From Sabellastarte sp. h YS-2021 (taxonomy: Eukaryota > Annelida > Polychaeta > Sabellida > Sabellidae): DNA of 64,000 bases. The position numbers were made by a program, and so were the translations under genes. The notes under the pieces are model-generated. The model was not told where the DNA came from. It saw only the letters and a list, made by a program, of their open reading frames with translations, and searched no databases. Below are positions 38,001-48,971 of this stretch, piece after piece. Each line of letters begins with the position of its first letter. The first letter of the stretch is position 1. The stretch covers positions 33,440,040-33,504,039 of the forward strand of contig OZ024936.1 of the NCBI GenBank assembly GCA_964017235.1, in the 5' to 3' direction.

Positions 38001-41000
38001 TTTAATCAAAATTATTTAATGTATAGGAATATTACATGAAGTAGTTACTGAAACAATAAACACAATCTAAAAAATGACATATACTTTTCACATGCAAGGT
38101 TGTAACATCATATTAAATGGAAAAATCCATTTTTTTTTTTTTTTGCATCCAGATCACTGTCAAAATTTAATGGGATCTAAGTTGGACCAAGACCCATCCT
38201 CTGACTTATTTCAGAAAGATCCAACCAGTAGTATCTGTGTAGAGTAAGAAATCTAAAATTCGCCACATATCTGAAATTCGCCACATGTGAAAATACTAAT
38301 AAAATAAATGAATTGTGGTGAGATTTGTTGACTGTATAGTAAATTAAAGCTTTTTGAACTGAAAAATACCAATTTTTGGACAAAAACATCATTTTCTTCA
38401 TAAAATTAACTAAGGTTTTAGAGGTGGCGAATTTTAGATTCCTGGCGAATTTTAGATTTCTTACTCTAACCTTTTATTTTTATCTAATGCCCAAATTTAC
38501 AATCTGCATTATACTTTTCCCATTAACTATCCTAAAATATAAATGCACTGCTGAAGCTCCTCTATCGGATACTGTAACACTGCATATTTCAATACTGGAA
38601 GATTACAATATAGGGTGGAAACATGAAATATCATCCCTTATACACCTTGGGTCACACAAATTTGAATCAAGCATTTTATCCAAAATGGCTGCAACAATGA
38701 CTGTTAATTTTGGGAGTCCCCCTCAATTTCAAGGTTATTTGCCTTATTTTATTGTTTCGTTTAAATTGTTTTCTACTCAATGAACGATTATTTTAAATTA
38801 TTAGTGATCAAACACGACTCTAATACTATCACTAACAATTAACTGACAAAAACATTTAACCATCGACCACTACCTCCTTTTCTTGGTGACCAATGGTTGT
38901 CTCTATGTAGTTTTTCTCCTCTTCTGAGATCCGGGGATGCAGGGCTGGAGTGTTGGCTGTAAGGATCATCCAAAATCCAAACCACACACAGCCTAACACA
39001 CCTGAAAAGTCCTCATAAGTAAACGTCTTTGTGTATATCAACTCCACTGACACTTTTTTTCTGGGGATTCCCCATTTTGGCCAGGGGCCGGATTCGATGA
39101 CTTTTGACTCAACGTATACAACTTCAATACAATTTCACTATGACTGGATGAATTGCCAAAACAAACTGATAGGTTCATATGCCAGACCAGATTTTAGAAT
39201 TGGTCAGAGTCAGGGCCTAAGTCAGGAATATGGAACCACAGCTTTAGCTCAATCAGTTGATGAGTCAGAATTAGTGCTCTCATGGCAACTCGCTAACTCA
39301 AGTTTCATATTGATTTTGTTGAACTCGTGAACGTGAGTTTGTCTTATTGCAAACTCGAGTTTCTTTAAAATACTGCCAAAAAATTATAAATAAACCACTT
39401 GCCACTGTACAAAGATGCAATAAAAGCACAATTCAACTGGTTTACTTAATATTTTCCTTCATGTTTACCTATTACAACTCAAAGCCAATGATTTCTCTCG
39501 ATACACCTTACCTATTAAAACAACCAATCAAAATGTGTGTTTTCTTCATCAATATGAAGGGGATGTTGATCCTTATTTTGCAAATAAAGTATGACAAGTT
39601 TTGTTGGAAAACGGTATTTTATTATGAAAGGAAGCATACTTGTGCATAATGCATATATATTTAATGTTTGGGTTTTTAAAAATATTGTTATTGACTCGAG
39701 TTCAACTCGAGTTGACTCATTGGTGATGCATGAAACTCGAATCGGGGTACTTTGATGGCTCACGGGAGCACTAGCCAGACTTTTTATTGTTTTCTGTAGT
39801 TGAATTCCAGCTGAGGAATTGCTGTTAATTTCCTCATGTAAGCTCTTTGATAATTTAATAGAAGAACTGGTTAAACTATTTTAAGTTATTAATGGATTAT
39901 TTATTGCTTTCATTTTTATCATGCCATAAACAGGTAAACACATACACAACACAATTAACAATATAATTGCACTGACTGATCAGTTTAACAGAATTACTGA
40001 CTTGTCAGAATGACAGTAAGTGTGTCAAATTATTCTGTGACTCTAGAATGCAGGTCTATGATAATGCATGGCCGTACCAAGAATAAATTTAAATGTGTAA
40101 ACTTTTACATGTTTAATAGACAAATGCTTGATTAACCAATCACTTAAAAGAAAAGAAAACTCAACAGACTGACTGCTTTTACCACCACTTCATGCATAAT
40201 CTTATGAAGCCCCATTTCTTCATTTTCAAGCAGCAAAATTTATATGTTTACCTTTCTTCATTATGACTTTTTCTAACACTAAAAAATTATGCTGATCTCA
40301 AAAGATTCTGGGAAAACAGATATTCACTAAACAATAAAAAAACAGACAAACTTACCAAAGAGGTAGAAGACCGATGGCCAACCAAGACTGGAACCACAGA
40401 GCCAACCAGAGATAGGGAGAGCCACCACAGTGCCAAACTGAGAACCTGAAAACATACACAGTGCCAAACTGAGAACCTGAAAACATACACAGTGCCAAAC
40501 TGAGAACCTGTAAACATACACAGTGCCAAACTGAGAACCTGAAAACATACACAGTGCCAAACTGAAAACCTGGAAATACTCAGTGCCAAACTGAGAACCT
40601 GAAAACATACACAGTGCCAAACTGAAAACCTGAAAACATACACAGTGCCAAACTGAGAACCTGGAAATACACACAAAGTTAAACTAAGAATCTGCAAATA
40701 TACACAGTGCCAAACTGAGAACCTGGAAATACACACAAAGTTAAACTAAGAATCTGGAATATACACAGTGCCAAACTGAGAACCTGGAAATACACACAAA
40801 GTTAAACTAAGAATCTGCAAATATACAGTGCCAAACTGAGAACCTGGAAATACACAAAAGTTAAACTAAGAATCTGGAATATACACAGTGCCAAACTGAG
40901 AACCTAAAAAACATACACAGTGCCAAACTGAGAACCTGGAAATACACACAAAGTTTAACTAAGAATCTGGAATATACACAGTGCCAAACTGAGAACCTGG

Positions 41001-44000
41001 AAATACATACACAGTTAAATTGAGACTCTGGAATACGCAGTGTCAAACTGAGAACCTGGAAATACACAAAGTGTGCAACTAAGAACCTGTAGATACATGT
41101 GAATATAATAACCAACTGAGAACCCAGAAATAGACACAGTGTCATATGGAAAACTTGGAAATATCAATCAATCAATCAATCAATCAGTTGTCCAGGTGCT
41201 TAATCTCCGTATCAACGGATTCTAAGGCACACCATCCAATCCGTAAGGCATAAATCATGAGACATTAGACATGTTCCGAGTCGTTGCCAGGGAGGCGGTC
41301 CGGTGTTCGGTAGTAAGAAGCTATGGTGGGAATGATTTTGGGAAAAAAATATACATTGTGTCAAACAGAGAAACTAAGAAAACAGTATTGAAATGATTAC
41401 TTGAATTTTCAGTGACAAATCTGAGAGTTTCCATATACAAAGACTATCAAATATAAAGCCTGCCTCAAACCCAGTGATACAAAACAGTGAATTATAAGCA
41501 CAATGGCATACAAGAGCCACTTATAATAATATTTAAATACATCAGGAACATTTCACAAACAACACCAAGAAAACACATATTTTAATTTATTTGCAATTAT
41601 TTATTTTCAACTGGCCTTGTGTAACAACTGGAAAACATTCCTAAGTGTTATTGGCCTTCATAAGGAGAAAAAAATAAGATTGCTGTAAAACCTGTGATGG
41701 TGTGATACTTACCAGCGTACACAAATGTACCAAGCTTGCTTCTTTCCAGTGGAGGAGCCCATTTGGCAAGTAGTGCATGCATAGCAGGGAATGTTACACC
41801 CTGGAAATATGACAAAAATACTCATAACGTTTCTCGCATGCTTTGTCGTCATCAACATCAAGACCCAACTACAGCAAACTTTCAACATACTATTGCTGAA
41901 TGACATTGGTGATTATAAGTATAAGTCTGACTTATAAATAAATAATCAAGGCTTTAAGTTGAATCTGCCCTTTACCTGAAATAGAAATATAGAGCAAGAA
42001 CCTACAATCTAATTGATCATTAATTTTAGTTTTAACTGTTCACAGATTTACACTCAAACAAACTGAAAAACAGTAATAAGATTTAGAAAGAGCACATCCC
42101 AATTAAGCATTAGTAGTCACTATTACTTTAAGGTGTCAATCTGGGAGAGTATAGCACTGACCACACAAAAATTTCAAATAGTTTATTTTAGCAAGAGTCT
42201 ATCGACCCGATCCCTGATCATTAGAAACGCTACCTATCGATCGGGTTTCCTGTATTATTTTACAAGTGAGTATTTGATAATTTACCTGTGAATACAAGGT
42301 GCAAGAAAATTTAAAGTGAAAATCATCCCTTACTTGGATCTAAGGTCACCTTATCTAAGTACTGTTATAGAATACGGCCCCAGTAATCACGTCAGAATTT
42401 GTTAATGTCTGAATTGCTAATTTAATCCCCCCCAGTAATCATGTCAGAATGCAATTTACTACATTTTGTGTAGCAAGTATTCGTTAATTCAGATAATCCA
42501 CCAATGAAATTAAAAGGCTAATTGAGAAACATACAGAGTTAGGGTAGCCATACTGACGATTTCAGCAATTAGTACCCACTAAGCAAACCAATTAGGTAAG
42601 GAACCAATGAAATTAAAGGACGAGATGAAGAATGCTTACATACAGATCTGTACAAAGAATAAACGTGACCCGTTCGATAGGTTCTACAGAGCTACTATTC
42701 TACCACTGACTGAAATTCCATGAGATGCAAACTGATCAAATTCTTGTAGAACTCAGGACACAAACATTCATAGTAAAATATATTTTAGTAGGATCCTGAT
42801 CAAGTTCGCTATAAAATATAAGTAAATACCAGGTCCTTTCAAGCATAAGCAGGTCTTTTCCAACAGAAATTTATTCTAAAATCACGAAAGCCAGTGAAAT
42901 TCAGGTTCACAGGTTTCAATTGAGTGTGTTTATTCTGAGTAGAAATCTCTGCTGGCAATACTGCATTTTATAATACTACTACATTCCAGTGTGTTTATAA
43001 GTTTACAAAACAGGAAATCCACTGACACTGATTCTTGTCTTGTACTCCCTATTGAATTCCTGCTGCCATAAAGAGATTCACACAAAACTATACTGCCAGT
43101 ATAACTGCCAGTGTGGATAACTTGGCTTAGTTGAATCGATGACACAGTACCAAATTTATGTCAACATCCACTTAAGTGGTCATTTTCCAAGAGGGGACAG
43201 TACAAAAGCCAAAAAGAGGTCAAGACTGCAAAAAACATCCACCAGGGGGGGGAATAGTTATGGAGGTGGGAAAGTAAGTCTGAAAAGGTGAGTAGACAAG
43301 TTACAATAGGTAATCTATTCCACTCAGATTGTACCACAGCTGCAAAACTCCAACTACAAACTTGTATATGTGTACAGACACTAAATACTCTTATCAAGAC
43401 TAAGCTGGCAGGAATTTACAACTGCAGAAATATGAGAAAGTTGATTGAAATATAGAGCCTTAAATACTAAAAGCTTGTACTGGATAAAGATGTGCTGTTG
43501 AATAAGAAGTAAGTGGAATTTTTACTAGAAAAGTAGTAATATGAGATCTAGTTTTCAACTGGCAGACAATTTCACAAAGGTAATTACTATCCAACAACAT
43601 TCTATCTTAGCTTAAAAGTTAGAAAAAATAAAGGTAATAGAATGCCAATTGATGACCTTACCTCTCCGATCCCCTCTAGGATTCTGAGAGCCACAAAGAG
43701 GTAGACATTAGTTCTGGACACAAGTGGAGTGAGTAGAGTGAGAGCAGATGTACACAAAACACCCACCCCAAACAACAGCTTGCCCCCAAACTTCTCACCA
43801 AGCCAGCCTCCAGGCACCTATGGTAAAATCACATTGCAAGTTATGTGGATCCGATTTGATATGGCAGACTTTGTACAACCAAAGCTTCCAGACAATTACA
43901 ATTAGGTGAAATTATGAGCAGATTGGAAACAGGAGAATCTGGACAATGGGAGTCTCCAATACCCTCAGGAAATGGTTGTGTTTATGACCAATACGTTCCT

Positions 44001-45688
44001 CTTATCAGTATCATTTGTTGTATTTTTATATCATCTGGGGATGGATGGCAGCATACCACTCACTTAATATTCAGGGACCTACAACAAAGACAAAAAGGAT
44101 ATTATTTGGACCAGTCACTGCTTTTATGATTATGCAGATTATTAGACGAAGTTTTATAGAGTAAGAAATCTAAAATTCGCCACATATCTGAAATTCGCCA
44201 CATGTGAAAATACTAATAAAATAAATGAATTGTGGTGAGATTTGTTGAATGTATAGTAAATTAAGGCTTTTTGAACTGAAAAATACCAATTTTTAGACAA
44301 AAACATCATTTTGTTCTTAAAATTAACTAAGGTTTTAGAGGTGGCGAATTTTAGATTTCTTACTCTACCTTGCAACAATAAAAGTATTAAATATATTATA
44401 TCACAATAGGCAATGAGGAGGTGAATGAAGGCACTACATAGCAGGTGGTAATGATTCTGTGTTGTAAACCATCATCAGGTTTCACCAAACAACCACTGTG
44501 TTTCCTGGATATAGGCCAGGGATGAGATAAGACCCCCAACTTCCAGAAAATTATAATAAATTTAAAATTCATTTGGGTTTCATGGTTGTTTTATAATGCA
44601 ACCTTTTGCATCACACAAAGTGTATTTTTTAAACAGTGATTACAAAAATGACCCTATTAGAGCTGTATAATAATGTATGGATTGGTGTTATAAATGAACA
44701 GACCATACTTGTGTAATGATGTCTGTATAGCTGTAATCAATGATCAGACCATACCTGTATAATAATGTATATATTGGTAAAATAAATGACCTGATCATAC
44801 CTGTGTAATGATGTATCCATAGAAAAATGATCCCAGTACCAAACCCTGTATTTTAGTATTCCACTCAAACTCACCATGCTAAAAATATAAAATAGTCACT
44901 ATAAGGGGCACATGTTTTGCACAATATATCAACCTTGCACATTTTCACAAATTTTACTAAAATTTATCAATTTATAAACTGTTTGTAATAAGAAAATCTC
45001 ATATGTTGTTTATCAATGCTGTTTATTTGTATAAATTTAAAATATCTCCTGGATAACTGATTCCCAATTTGCTTATTATTAATATTCACTTAATTTGCTT
45101 AAGTGCACCAAATACTAAAAGCAGGTGAAACTAAGTGAAAAATATTTTCCAGTATAATGCATTTAATATAAAATTAATTCTGAGATAAATATCCAAATAA
45201 CTTATCAGGTAATATTTTCTACCTAATTTTTAAGCCCTAACCAATTATTACCTAAACTGTTGATTACACATCACAAGGCATTATCATTTTTGAATATTAT
45301 CACATAATTATATAATTGCTGTTCTTAATTTACATTTTGACAAACTGTGCTGACATCATGAGTTTTAAGTGCTTATTTCATCATAAAAAGAAAGTAATTT
45401 CATTGGGGTCAAGGTCAAATAAATGAAACTTTTCATTTAAAGTTAAGTTTTAATTCTTTCAGATAGTTTATCAGTTTAATACCCTTACTAAAATACCTAC
45501 TGAAGGATGGGAACCTGAGGTGCTGTTGACGTCTTCATTTGGACAGTCATCAGAGTGAGTGTTGTTTGTGTCATTGATGGGTTTTACCATGGATACAATG
45601 GCCACGCTTAAATTCACACGAAGACAGTACACATTCACAAAGCCCAAAAAGGCCAGGAAAGCCAGGACATGCCGACATTGTGGGAATT
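26004..45688 (-). CDS. SLC17-family anion transporter (sialin/VGLUT-like), 11 coding exon positions
   Basis: Membrane transporter of the major facilitator superfamily, SLC17 branch (sialin, vesicular glutamate and phosphate transporters). Coding exons in transcript order: 45688-45501, 44878-44801, 43817-43662, 41800-41713, 40445-40356, 39001-38874, 37186-37037, 35961-35829, then either 32968-32813 or 32758-32603, 29348-29263, 26228-26004 (stop). Phases agree throughout and give about 491 residues. Family marks: '[16 protein letters not shown]' (helix 1), '[20 protein letters not shown]', '[20 protein letters not shown]', '[18 protein letters not shown]', '[19 protein letters not shown]', 'LPYLVMWI', '[12 protein letters not shown]', '[12 protein letters not shown]' and '[20 protein letters not shown]'. 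The cytosolic tail is charged ([17 protein letters not shown]). NxT/NxS sites follow helix 1, as expected for the lumenal loop. The first exon with the start codon lies above 45688 and was not identified. Substrate cannot be told from sequence. Confidence 0.93.
26540..26830 (+). repeat. 147-bp-family tandem repeat, two units
   Basis: Two degenerate units ('cccatgatttctt', 'cctaggaccaataataa', 'gaagcaggggtcaaag') of the family that forms the 30,225-31,425 array. A non-autonomous hAT element lies 50 bases to the right. Confidence 0.75.
26884..28135. mobile_element. Non-autonomous hAT element with 8-bp target duplication
   Basis: Ends are perfect 11-bp inverted repeats, CAGGCCTGGGG and CCCCAGGCCTG, flanked on both sides by the direct duplication TCATGGAG (26876-26883 and 28136-28143). 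The 8-bp duplication and CAGG ends point to the hAT superfamily. Both subterminal regions are packed with AAGTAC/GTACTT repeats. 1252 bp, no transposase. It lies in the last intron of the SLC17 gene. Confidence 0.9.
28152..29063. mobile_element. Foldback element with repetitive arms
   Basis: Left arm (about 28152-28255) is built from repeats of 'caaaaccccactcag'; the right arm (about 28950-29063) is its reverse complement ('gagtggggttttgcccg'). The middle is A+T-rich. It begins 9 bases after the end of the hAT element's target duplication. No clear target duplication of its own. Confidence 0.85.
29550..29960. repeat. Degenerate 146-bp tandem repeat, three units
   Basis: The phrase 'ccaatgtc...taccaag' recurs at 29594, 29739 and 29886. 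The units hold 'aaggtcactaca' and 'gacattgcaca'. The sequence differs from the next array although the period is almost the same. Confidence 0.75.
30019..30111. repeat. 31-bp minisatellite, three units
   Basis: Three near-identical copies of a 31-bp unit starting 'cacactataactttgtccac'; the third has one change (ccg for cct). Confidence 0.9.
30225..31425. repeat. 147-bp tandem array, eight units
   Basis: The phrase 'gttataagcacttttaa' recurs from about 30,240 to 31,267 with a mean spacing near 147 bp. Each unit also holds 'gaccttgaaggaggggtcc', 'cccagcccatgatttcc' and 'tctaggaccaataataa'. It lies in an SLC17 intron. The same family occurs at 26,540-26,830 and, reversed, at about 7,636-8,057. 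Confidence 0.93.
32603..32758 (-). CDS. SLC17 alternative exon, version B
   Basis: 156 bases, phase 1 at both ends, acceptor TTTTCAG|GA, donor GTACAT. It encodes '[19 protein letters not shown]' and then '[18 protein letters not shown]'. It has the same length, phases and domain position as version A. Using both would duplicate a transmembrane segment, so mutually exclusive use is expected. Confidence 0.9.
32813..32968 (-). CDS. SLC17 alternative exon, version A
   Basis: 156 bases, phase 1 at both ends, AG acceptor (CTGCAG|GT) and GTAATT donor. It encodes a hydrophobic helix with '[12 protein letters not shown]' and then '[19 protein letters not shown]'. It matches the same place in SLC17 proteins as version B, which lies 54 bases downstream in the transcript. 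The two share about 23 of 52 residues, mostly in the second half. Confidence 0.9.
33220..33715. repeat. About 153-bp tandem repeat, three units
   Basis: 'aacttagctatg.tggtga' recurs at 33282, 33437 and 33589, each time with 'ctccctgtcaagtttgaatt' and a run of 'ggacagacaaa'. The block is bordered by 'aggcgggttg' (33,162) and 'aggcgggttgg' (33,715). Confidence 0.85.
34815..35352. mobile_element. MITE with 18-bp terminal inverted repeats
   Basis: Begins CCCCTTTCACACTACAGG and ends with its exact reverse complement, CCTGTAGTGTGAAAGGGG. Subterminal 'ttcacactacaggcgg' near 34,908 repeats the end. It has higher CpG than its surroundings and no transposase. No target duplication could be fixed, so the superfamily is open. 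It lies in an SLC17 intron. Confidence 0.8.
37276..37590 (+). pseudogene. 3' end of a LINE (reverse-transcriptase C-terminus)
   Basis: The frame reads '[20 protein letters not shown]' followed by '[10 protein letters not shown]' and a stop, the typical end of a non-LTR retrotransposon ORF2, then a short 3' UTR and a tail of repeated 'ttagaatt'. It is a 5'-truncated insertion in an SLC17 intron, on the opposite strand. Confidence 0.75.
38242..38466. mobile_element. TA-flanked MITE, copy 1
   Basis: Inverted ends GAGTAAGAAATCTAAAATTC... and ...TTTAGATTTCTTACTC, flanked by TA on both sides, as for Tc1/mariner-type insertions. The right end carries an extra direct copy of 'tggcgaattttagatt'. It lies in an SLC17 intron. 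Confidence 0.85.
39272..39772. mobile_element. Possible TIR element
   Basis: 'agtgctctcatggc' at the left and, on the other strand, 'agtgctcccgtgagcc' at the right. Inside are several 'actcgagtt' repeats near both ends, in opposite directions. Borders are approximate. Confidence 0.4.
40430..41163 (-). repeat. 31-bp minisatellite built from a splice acceptor
   Basis: About 24 units of roughly 31 bp. On the minus strand each full unit reads 'TATGTTTTCAGGTTCTCAG' plus 'TTTGGCACTGTG', which is the acceptor and first 18 bases of the SLC17 exon at 40356-40445 (encoding S-Q-F-G-T). Units nearest the exon are almost identical; farther ones alternate between two diverged forms ('gtgccaaactgagaacctgg' and 'agttaaactaagaatctg') in a 60-bp higher-order pattern. 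A run of (ATCA)n follows at 41,163. Confidence 0.95.
42150..42370 (-). repeat. Dispersed repeat with GGGGC-GTATTC end
   Basis: On the minus strand it begins 'ctggggccgtattctat' and goes on with 'cttagataaggtgacc', similar to the plus-strand copy at 55,164-55,330. Borders are approximate. Confidence 0.45.
44159..44365. mobile_element. TA-flanked MITE, copy 2
   Basis: Same family and orientation as 38242-38466, TA on both sides, without the extra right-end repeat; only a few differences over 200 bp. Also in an SLC17 intron. Confidence 0.85.
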
Positions 45689-47430
45689 CTAAAAGACAAA
45701 CACAATATTTATCAACAAAAGCACTAATTACAGTTTTTTTTTCTCAAAAAACTTCTTGAATTTACAAAACAAAAACTGTTAAGCAACAACATAAAGTAAA
45801 CATCAGTGCACCAAATAAGGATTTGTGTTGGAAAGATGGTAGTTGGGGTCTGCCAAGTGAATCTATAACTGTGCAAATTTGTGTATTGACATAGACATAA
45901 ATAAAATATTTAAAATTTCTTGCCCAAAGTAAAATATTTAATAGTTTCAAAGTGATACTTTCGGGTTTCATCTAAGGCTGATATCCAATAACTGCAGGCC
46001 CTCCTGAGGTACAAAGAGTATACTGAAAATTGTTTGCTGTTTGTATACTGTTTCTATGGCCATATACTGCACTCCCATCAGTGTTCATGACTCGTACAAA
46101 ATTGTTGCTGTCACACAGGGCCAGTAACTTGAAAAAGTTAATGGCCGAATTGAAAAGTTGCTGGCCAAAATTTAAAACTTAGAAATGAAGAAATTTACGA
46201 ATGAAAGTCAAAATGTTTTTTGATTCAACGTACTTTACAACTTACAAGATACCATAGCTTGTAGAAAAAAGAGATGTGAAACTATTGTATTTTTTTAAAT
46301 CTTCAATGTCTATCTCTGGGTTAGAAGAGCCACAATTAGACTCATCATCAGACTCATAATCACAGTAACAAAGGTCATTAGTTACTGCCACATTTTTAAC
46401 ATCATCAATTGAAAAAAATAAGAAAAAGAAAAAAAAATAAGAAAAAAAACAGAACAAGAAAAAAATCTTTATCAATGGCCTGGTTAATCAGAATATTTTC
46501 CCTTTATTTTTATACATTAACCAACCAAATTCCTCTGTTGTTTGAACTTGTTTCATTCAATAGTTTACCCAAGAACTTCACCAGAAATATATCACACAGG
46601 CTGTTAAACTGTTCTAATGGCATAGAAAATGCAGTCAAACAGCCTAAAGTACACTAAAATGGACCAAACTGATGTATCAAGAAGATGGAAACGGAAGCCT
46701 CACACAGAATATTGTTTTGATTTGGACAGCTAAAATATCAACAGCAGAAACACTTTCAATGGTTGCCTCAATGAACAATAATACAAGCTGATAATGTGAG
46801 AAGAAATCTGGACAGAAATGGTGAGTTTTTATTTTATTTTCTTTAAAATTAAAGAATTTGACTGGTTGTAAATTGTTTTATTTTGCTGGCCAACCACGCC
46901 AAGAAGTCCTCAAAAATGTAAGCCTGTTGCAATACAAGATGGCCTCTGGCTTGTTTTCTTGGCTGGTTATATAAACATTTGTAGTTAATTTACATGTTAT
47001 TACTACAGGTAAACAGAATCTTGTGTGACAAATAAATGTTATATATCATGATAATATTGAAATTATTGATCAGTGAAACAATAAATCCTTTGACTTGACT
47101 GGACTTGAGTATACAGTTCATACTCAGAAAGCTGTAGGACTTGTTCTAAGAAACCAAAACTTTTGAACAGCTTATTTTGTCATAATCTTCCTTGGTGATG
47201 TTTACAGAAGAACTGAAACAAGTATTGTCAGGAAGTAGAACTGCTTCATTTGGTATTTAAGTGAAGCAATGTGAAAGTTTCTGCTATGTGGCAGTTTATT
47301 TTACCTTTAAATGGCAGATACATATGATTAAATTACAATAAGTTTTTCTTCTTTGCCATTATTTTGCCACAGTTGGTTCAAGGTCAGTGCCATAATTTAA
47401 AATCTACCAACACCATTTTTTTTTAAATTT
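45689..47430. other. Upstream of known SLC17 exons; first exon expected
   Basis: The first coding exon of the SLC17 gene should be here or farther right, but I could not identify it. A minus-strand open stretch at 46,242-46,420 encodes an acidic 'DYESDDESNCG' phrase and could be part of an exon or an old element; nothing supports it further. Confidence 0.35.
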
Positions 47431-47434
47431 AATT

Positions 47435-47690
47435 TAGGCAAATTTAAAAGCTGTCTAGACAAAATTAAAATTTTAATTTCACCAAAGAGAACTCAAGGTC
47501 TGTACGTATAGGTAAATTCAAACTCCACCTAAACTAAATTAAAATTTTGACTTTCCTAGGTGAATTTAAAATCTATCTAGGCGAAGTTAAAACCAACCAA
47601 GGCCAAACTAAATTTTGATTTTATCTGAGCTAATTTAAACATCCATCCATGCAAATTCAAATTCCACCTAAATTCTTATTTTTCCTAGGC
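47435..47690. repeat. Degenerate A+T-rich repeat, left block
   Basis: Repeated 'aaatttaaaatccacctaggc'-like phrases. The part at 47,440-47,530 ('gacaaaattaaaattttaat') recurs almost unchanged at 48,480-48,565, so the two flank 47,740-48,265. Confidence 0.6.
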
Positions 47691-47744
47691 CTGTGACATA
47701 AATATATCAGTGAGGAATATTTAATGATTTGAAGATCACTTCAG

Positions 47745-48265
47745 CCCCTCTTACATCCCGTCGTACGTCCTGGTTACAGAGAAAAATCGCCTGATTTGCA
47801 AGGGACACTTAAGCTACACTTGTGATTTTATAACAGAATTTCAAGGTCGCACAGACCCCGCAATGGAAATTGACATGCACATTTTCCCTGTGTGCACGCA
47901 GTATGGCCATAAACACATCCATTTCTCATGGTTAACTTAAGAGAGACTTGCGCACGTGCATTTCCTTTGCAAGTGTTGCAAGATCTCCCCATTCACTGGC
48001 AGGGTTGCAGGGTACTTGCACATACTGTATAATACACTCATGTGTACCTTGCATCCATATTAACCCACTGTGGAACCTGTAGCTAGTCGCAGTCTGTTCT
48101 TTGATGTTCAAGTAGTCACAAGTGCTGACACTCTTGTCAGAAAAATATTCCTTGTTTGTACGTGCAAATCTTTGCTACCCCACTACCAGGCTAAGTTCAT
48201 ATTTTTCAACAATATTTGCAGCACACTTACGTGTATATACACGTACAATGGGATGTAAGAGAAGC
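47745..48265. mobile_element. Possible inverted-repeat element
   Basis: 'ctcttacatcccgtcgtacgt' at the left end (about 47,748) faces 'acgtacaatgggatgtaagag' at the right (about 48,241). The arms are short and imperfect. The inside is richer in CpG than its surroundings. A class is not assigned. Confidence 0.5.
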
Positions 48266-48589
48266 TTAATACATGAGTAGCAGATTTTAGAAACTATTGT
48301 GTCTGGTGTCTCACTGTCTGAAAACGGAAATGGAAACTGGTTAATTTGGACCTCCAACTGTTAACCACATCTCTTCAAGACAAGAAATGCCACCAATAAC
48401 TTCACTTAAGCCACAGAATAAGTCAAACAGAAAAAAATGAGAATGATTCTCTAACCCATATCTCTGTCAAACAAGGCAAATTTAAAATCCACCTAGACAA
48501 AATTAAAATTTTAATTTCACCAAAAGGAATTCAATGTCTGTATGTATAGGTAAATTCAAAATCCATGGTTTTTTTGCCAGGAGAGAATT

Positions 48590-48711
48590 AAAATCCAAAT
48601 GTATTTCTATTTGTGGAGTGAAATTGTGGAACAAGTTAAATAGTAATATCAGTGGAATAGAGTCTTTTAAAAAATTTAAATTAGTGTTAAAGGAATATAT
48701 GCTTGATTCTT
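48590..48711 (+). pseudogene. LINE reverse-transcriptase C-terminus fragment
   Basis: Reads 'SICGVKLWNKLNSNISGIES', then 'FKKFKLVLKEYMLDS' and stop, the form of a LINE ORF2 end. It is different from the fragment at 37,276. Confidence 0.6.
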
Positions 48712-48794
48712 AATAAGAATTTCTTATAAAGATTAAATCATAGTGATCAGTTGCTTTTAGATTTTGATTTATTTTTTTGTTTTACATTGTGTTC

Positions 48795-48900
48795 AACAGT
48801 CAGGTCATATTGCGATAGGTAGTCTACAGGTGGAGGAACCAGTGCATACTAGTTGGTCCAGGTTCTACACTGTAAACCACTGGGCATCGGCAAGTAACTA
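48795..48900 (-). mobile_element. Diverged SINE fragment, reversed
   Basis: 'caggtcatattgcgatag' and 'ttctacactgtaaacc' match the reverse... orientation of the SINE body ('cgtgatatgacctg', 'ggcagtttacagtacagaacc') with many changes. Only the 3' half is present. Confidence 0.55.
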
Positions 48901-48971
48901 CTATCTTTCCAACACAAATCTGCCAAATAGAAAAAAAAATTATTCATACTTAAATGTACTTAAATATTAAA

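Noticed and set aside
39031..39649. Plus-strand frames of about 100 codons
   Set aside because: They overlap an SLC17 intron and a probable TIR element; no domain.
40287..41145. Minus-strand open frames with repeated 'FSVWHC' and 'SLALC' phrases
   Set aside because: They arise from the splice-acceptor minisatellite. Three frames are open at once; only the exon at 40356-40445 is coding.
46242..46475. 77-codon minus-strand frame with an acidic stretch as the SLC17 first exon
   Set aside because: SLC17 first exons can be acidic, but no donor in the right phase could be fixed and part of the frame is low-complexity A/T DNA.
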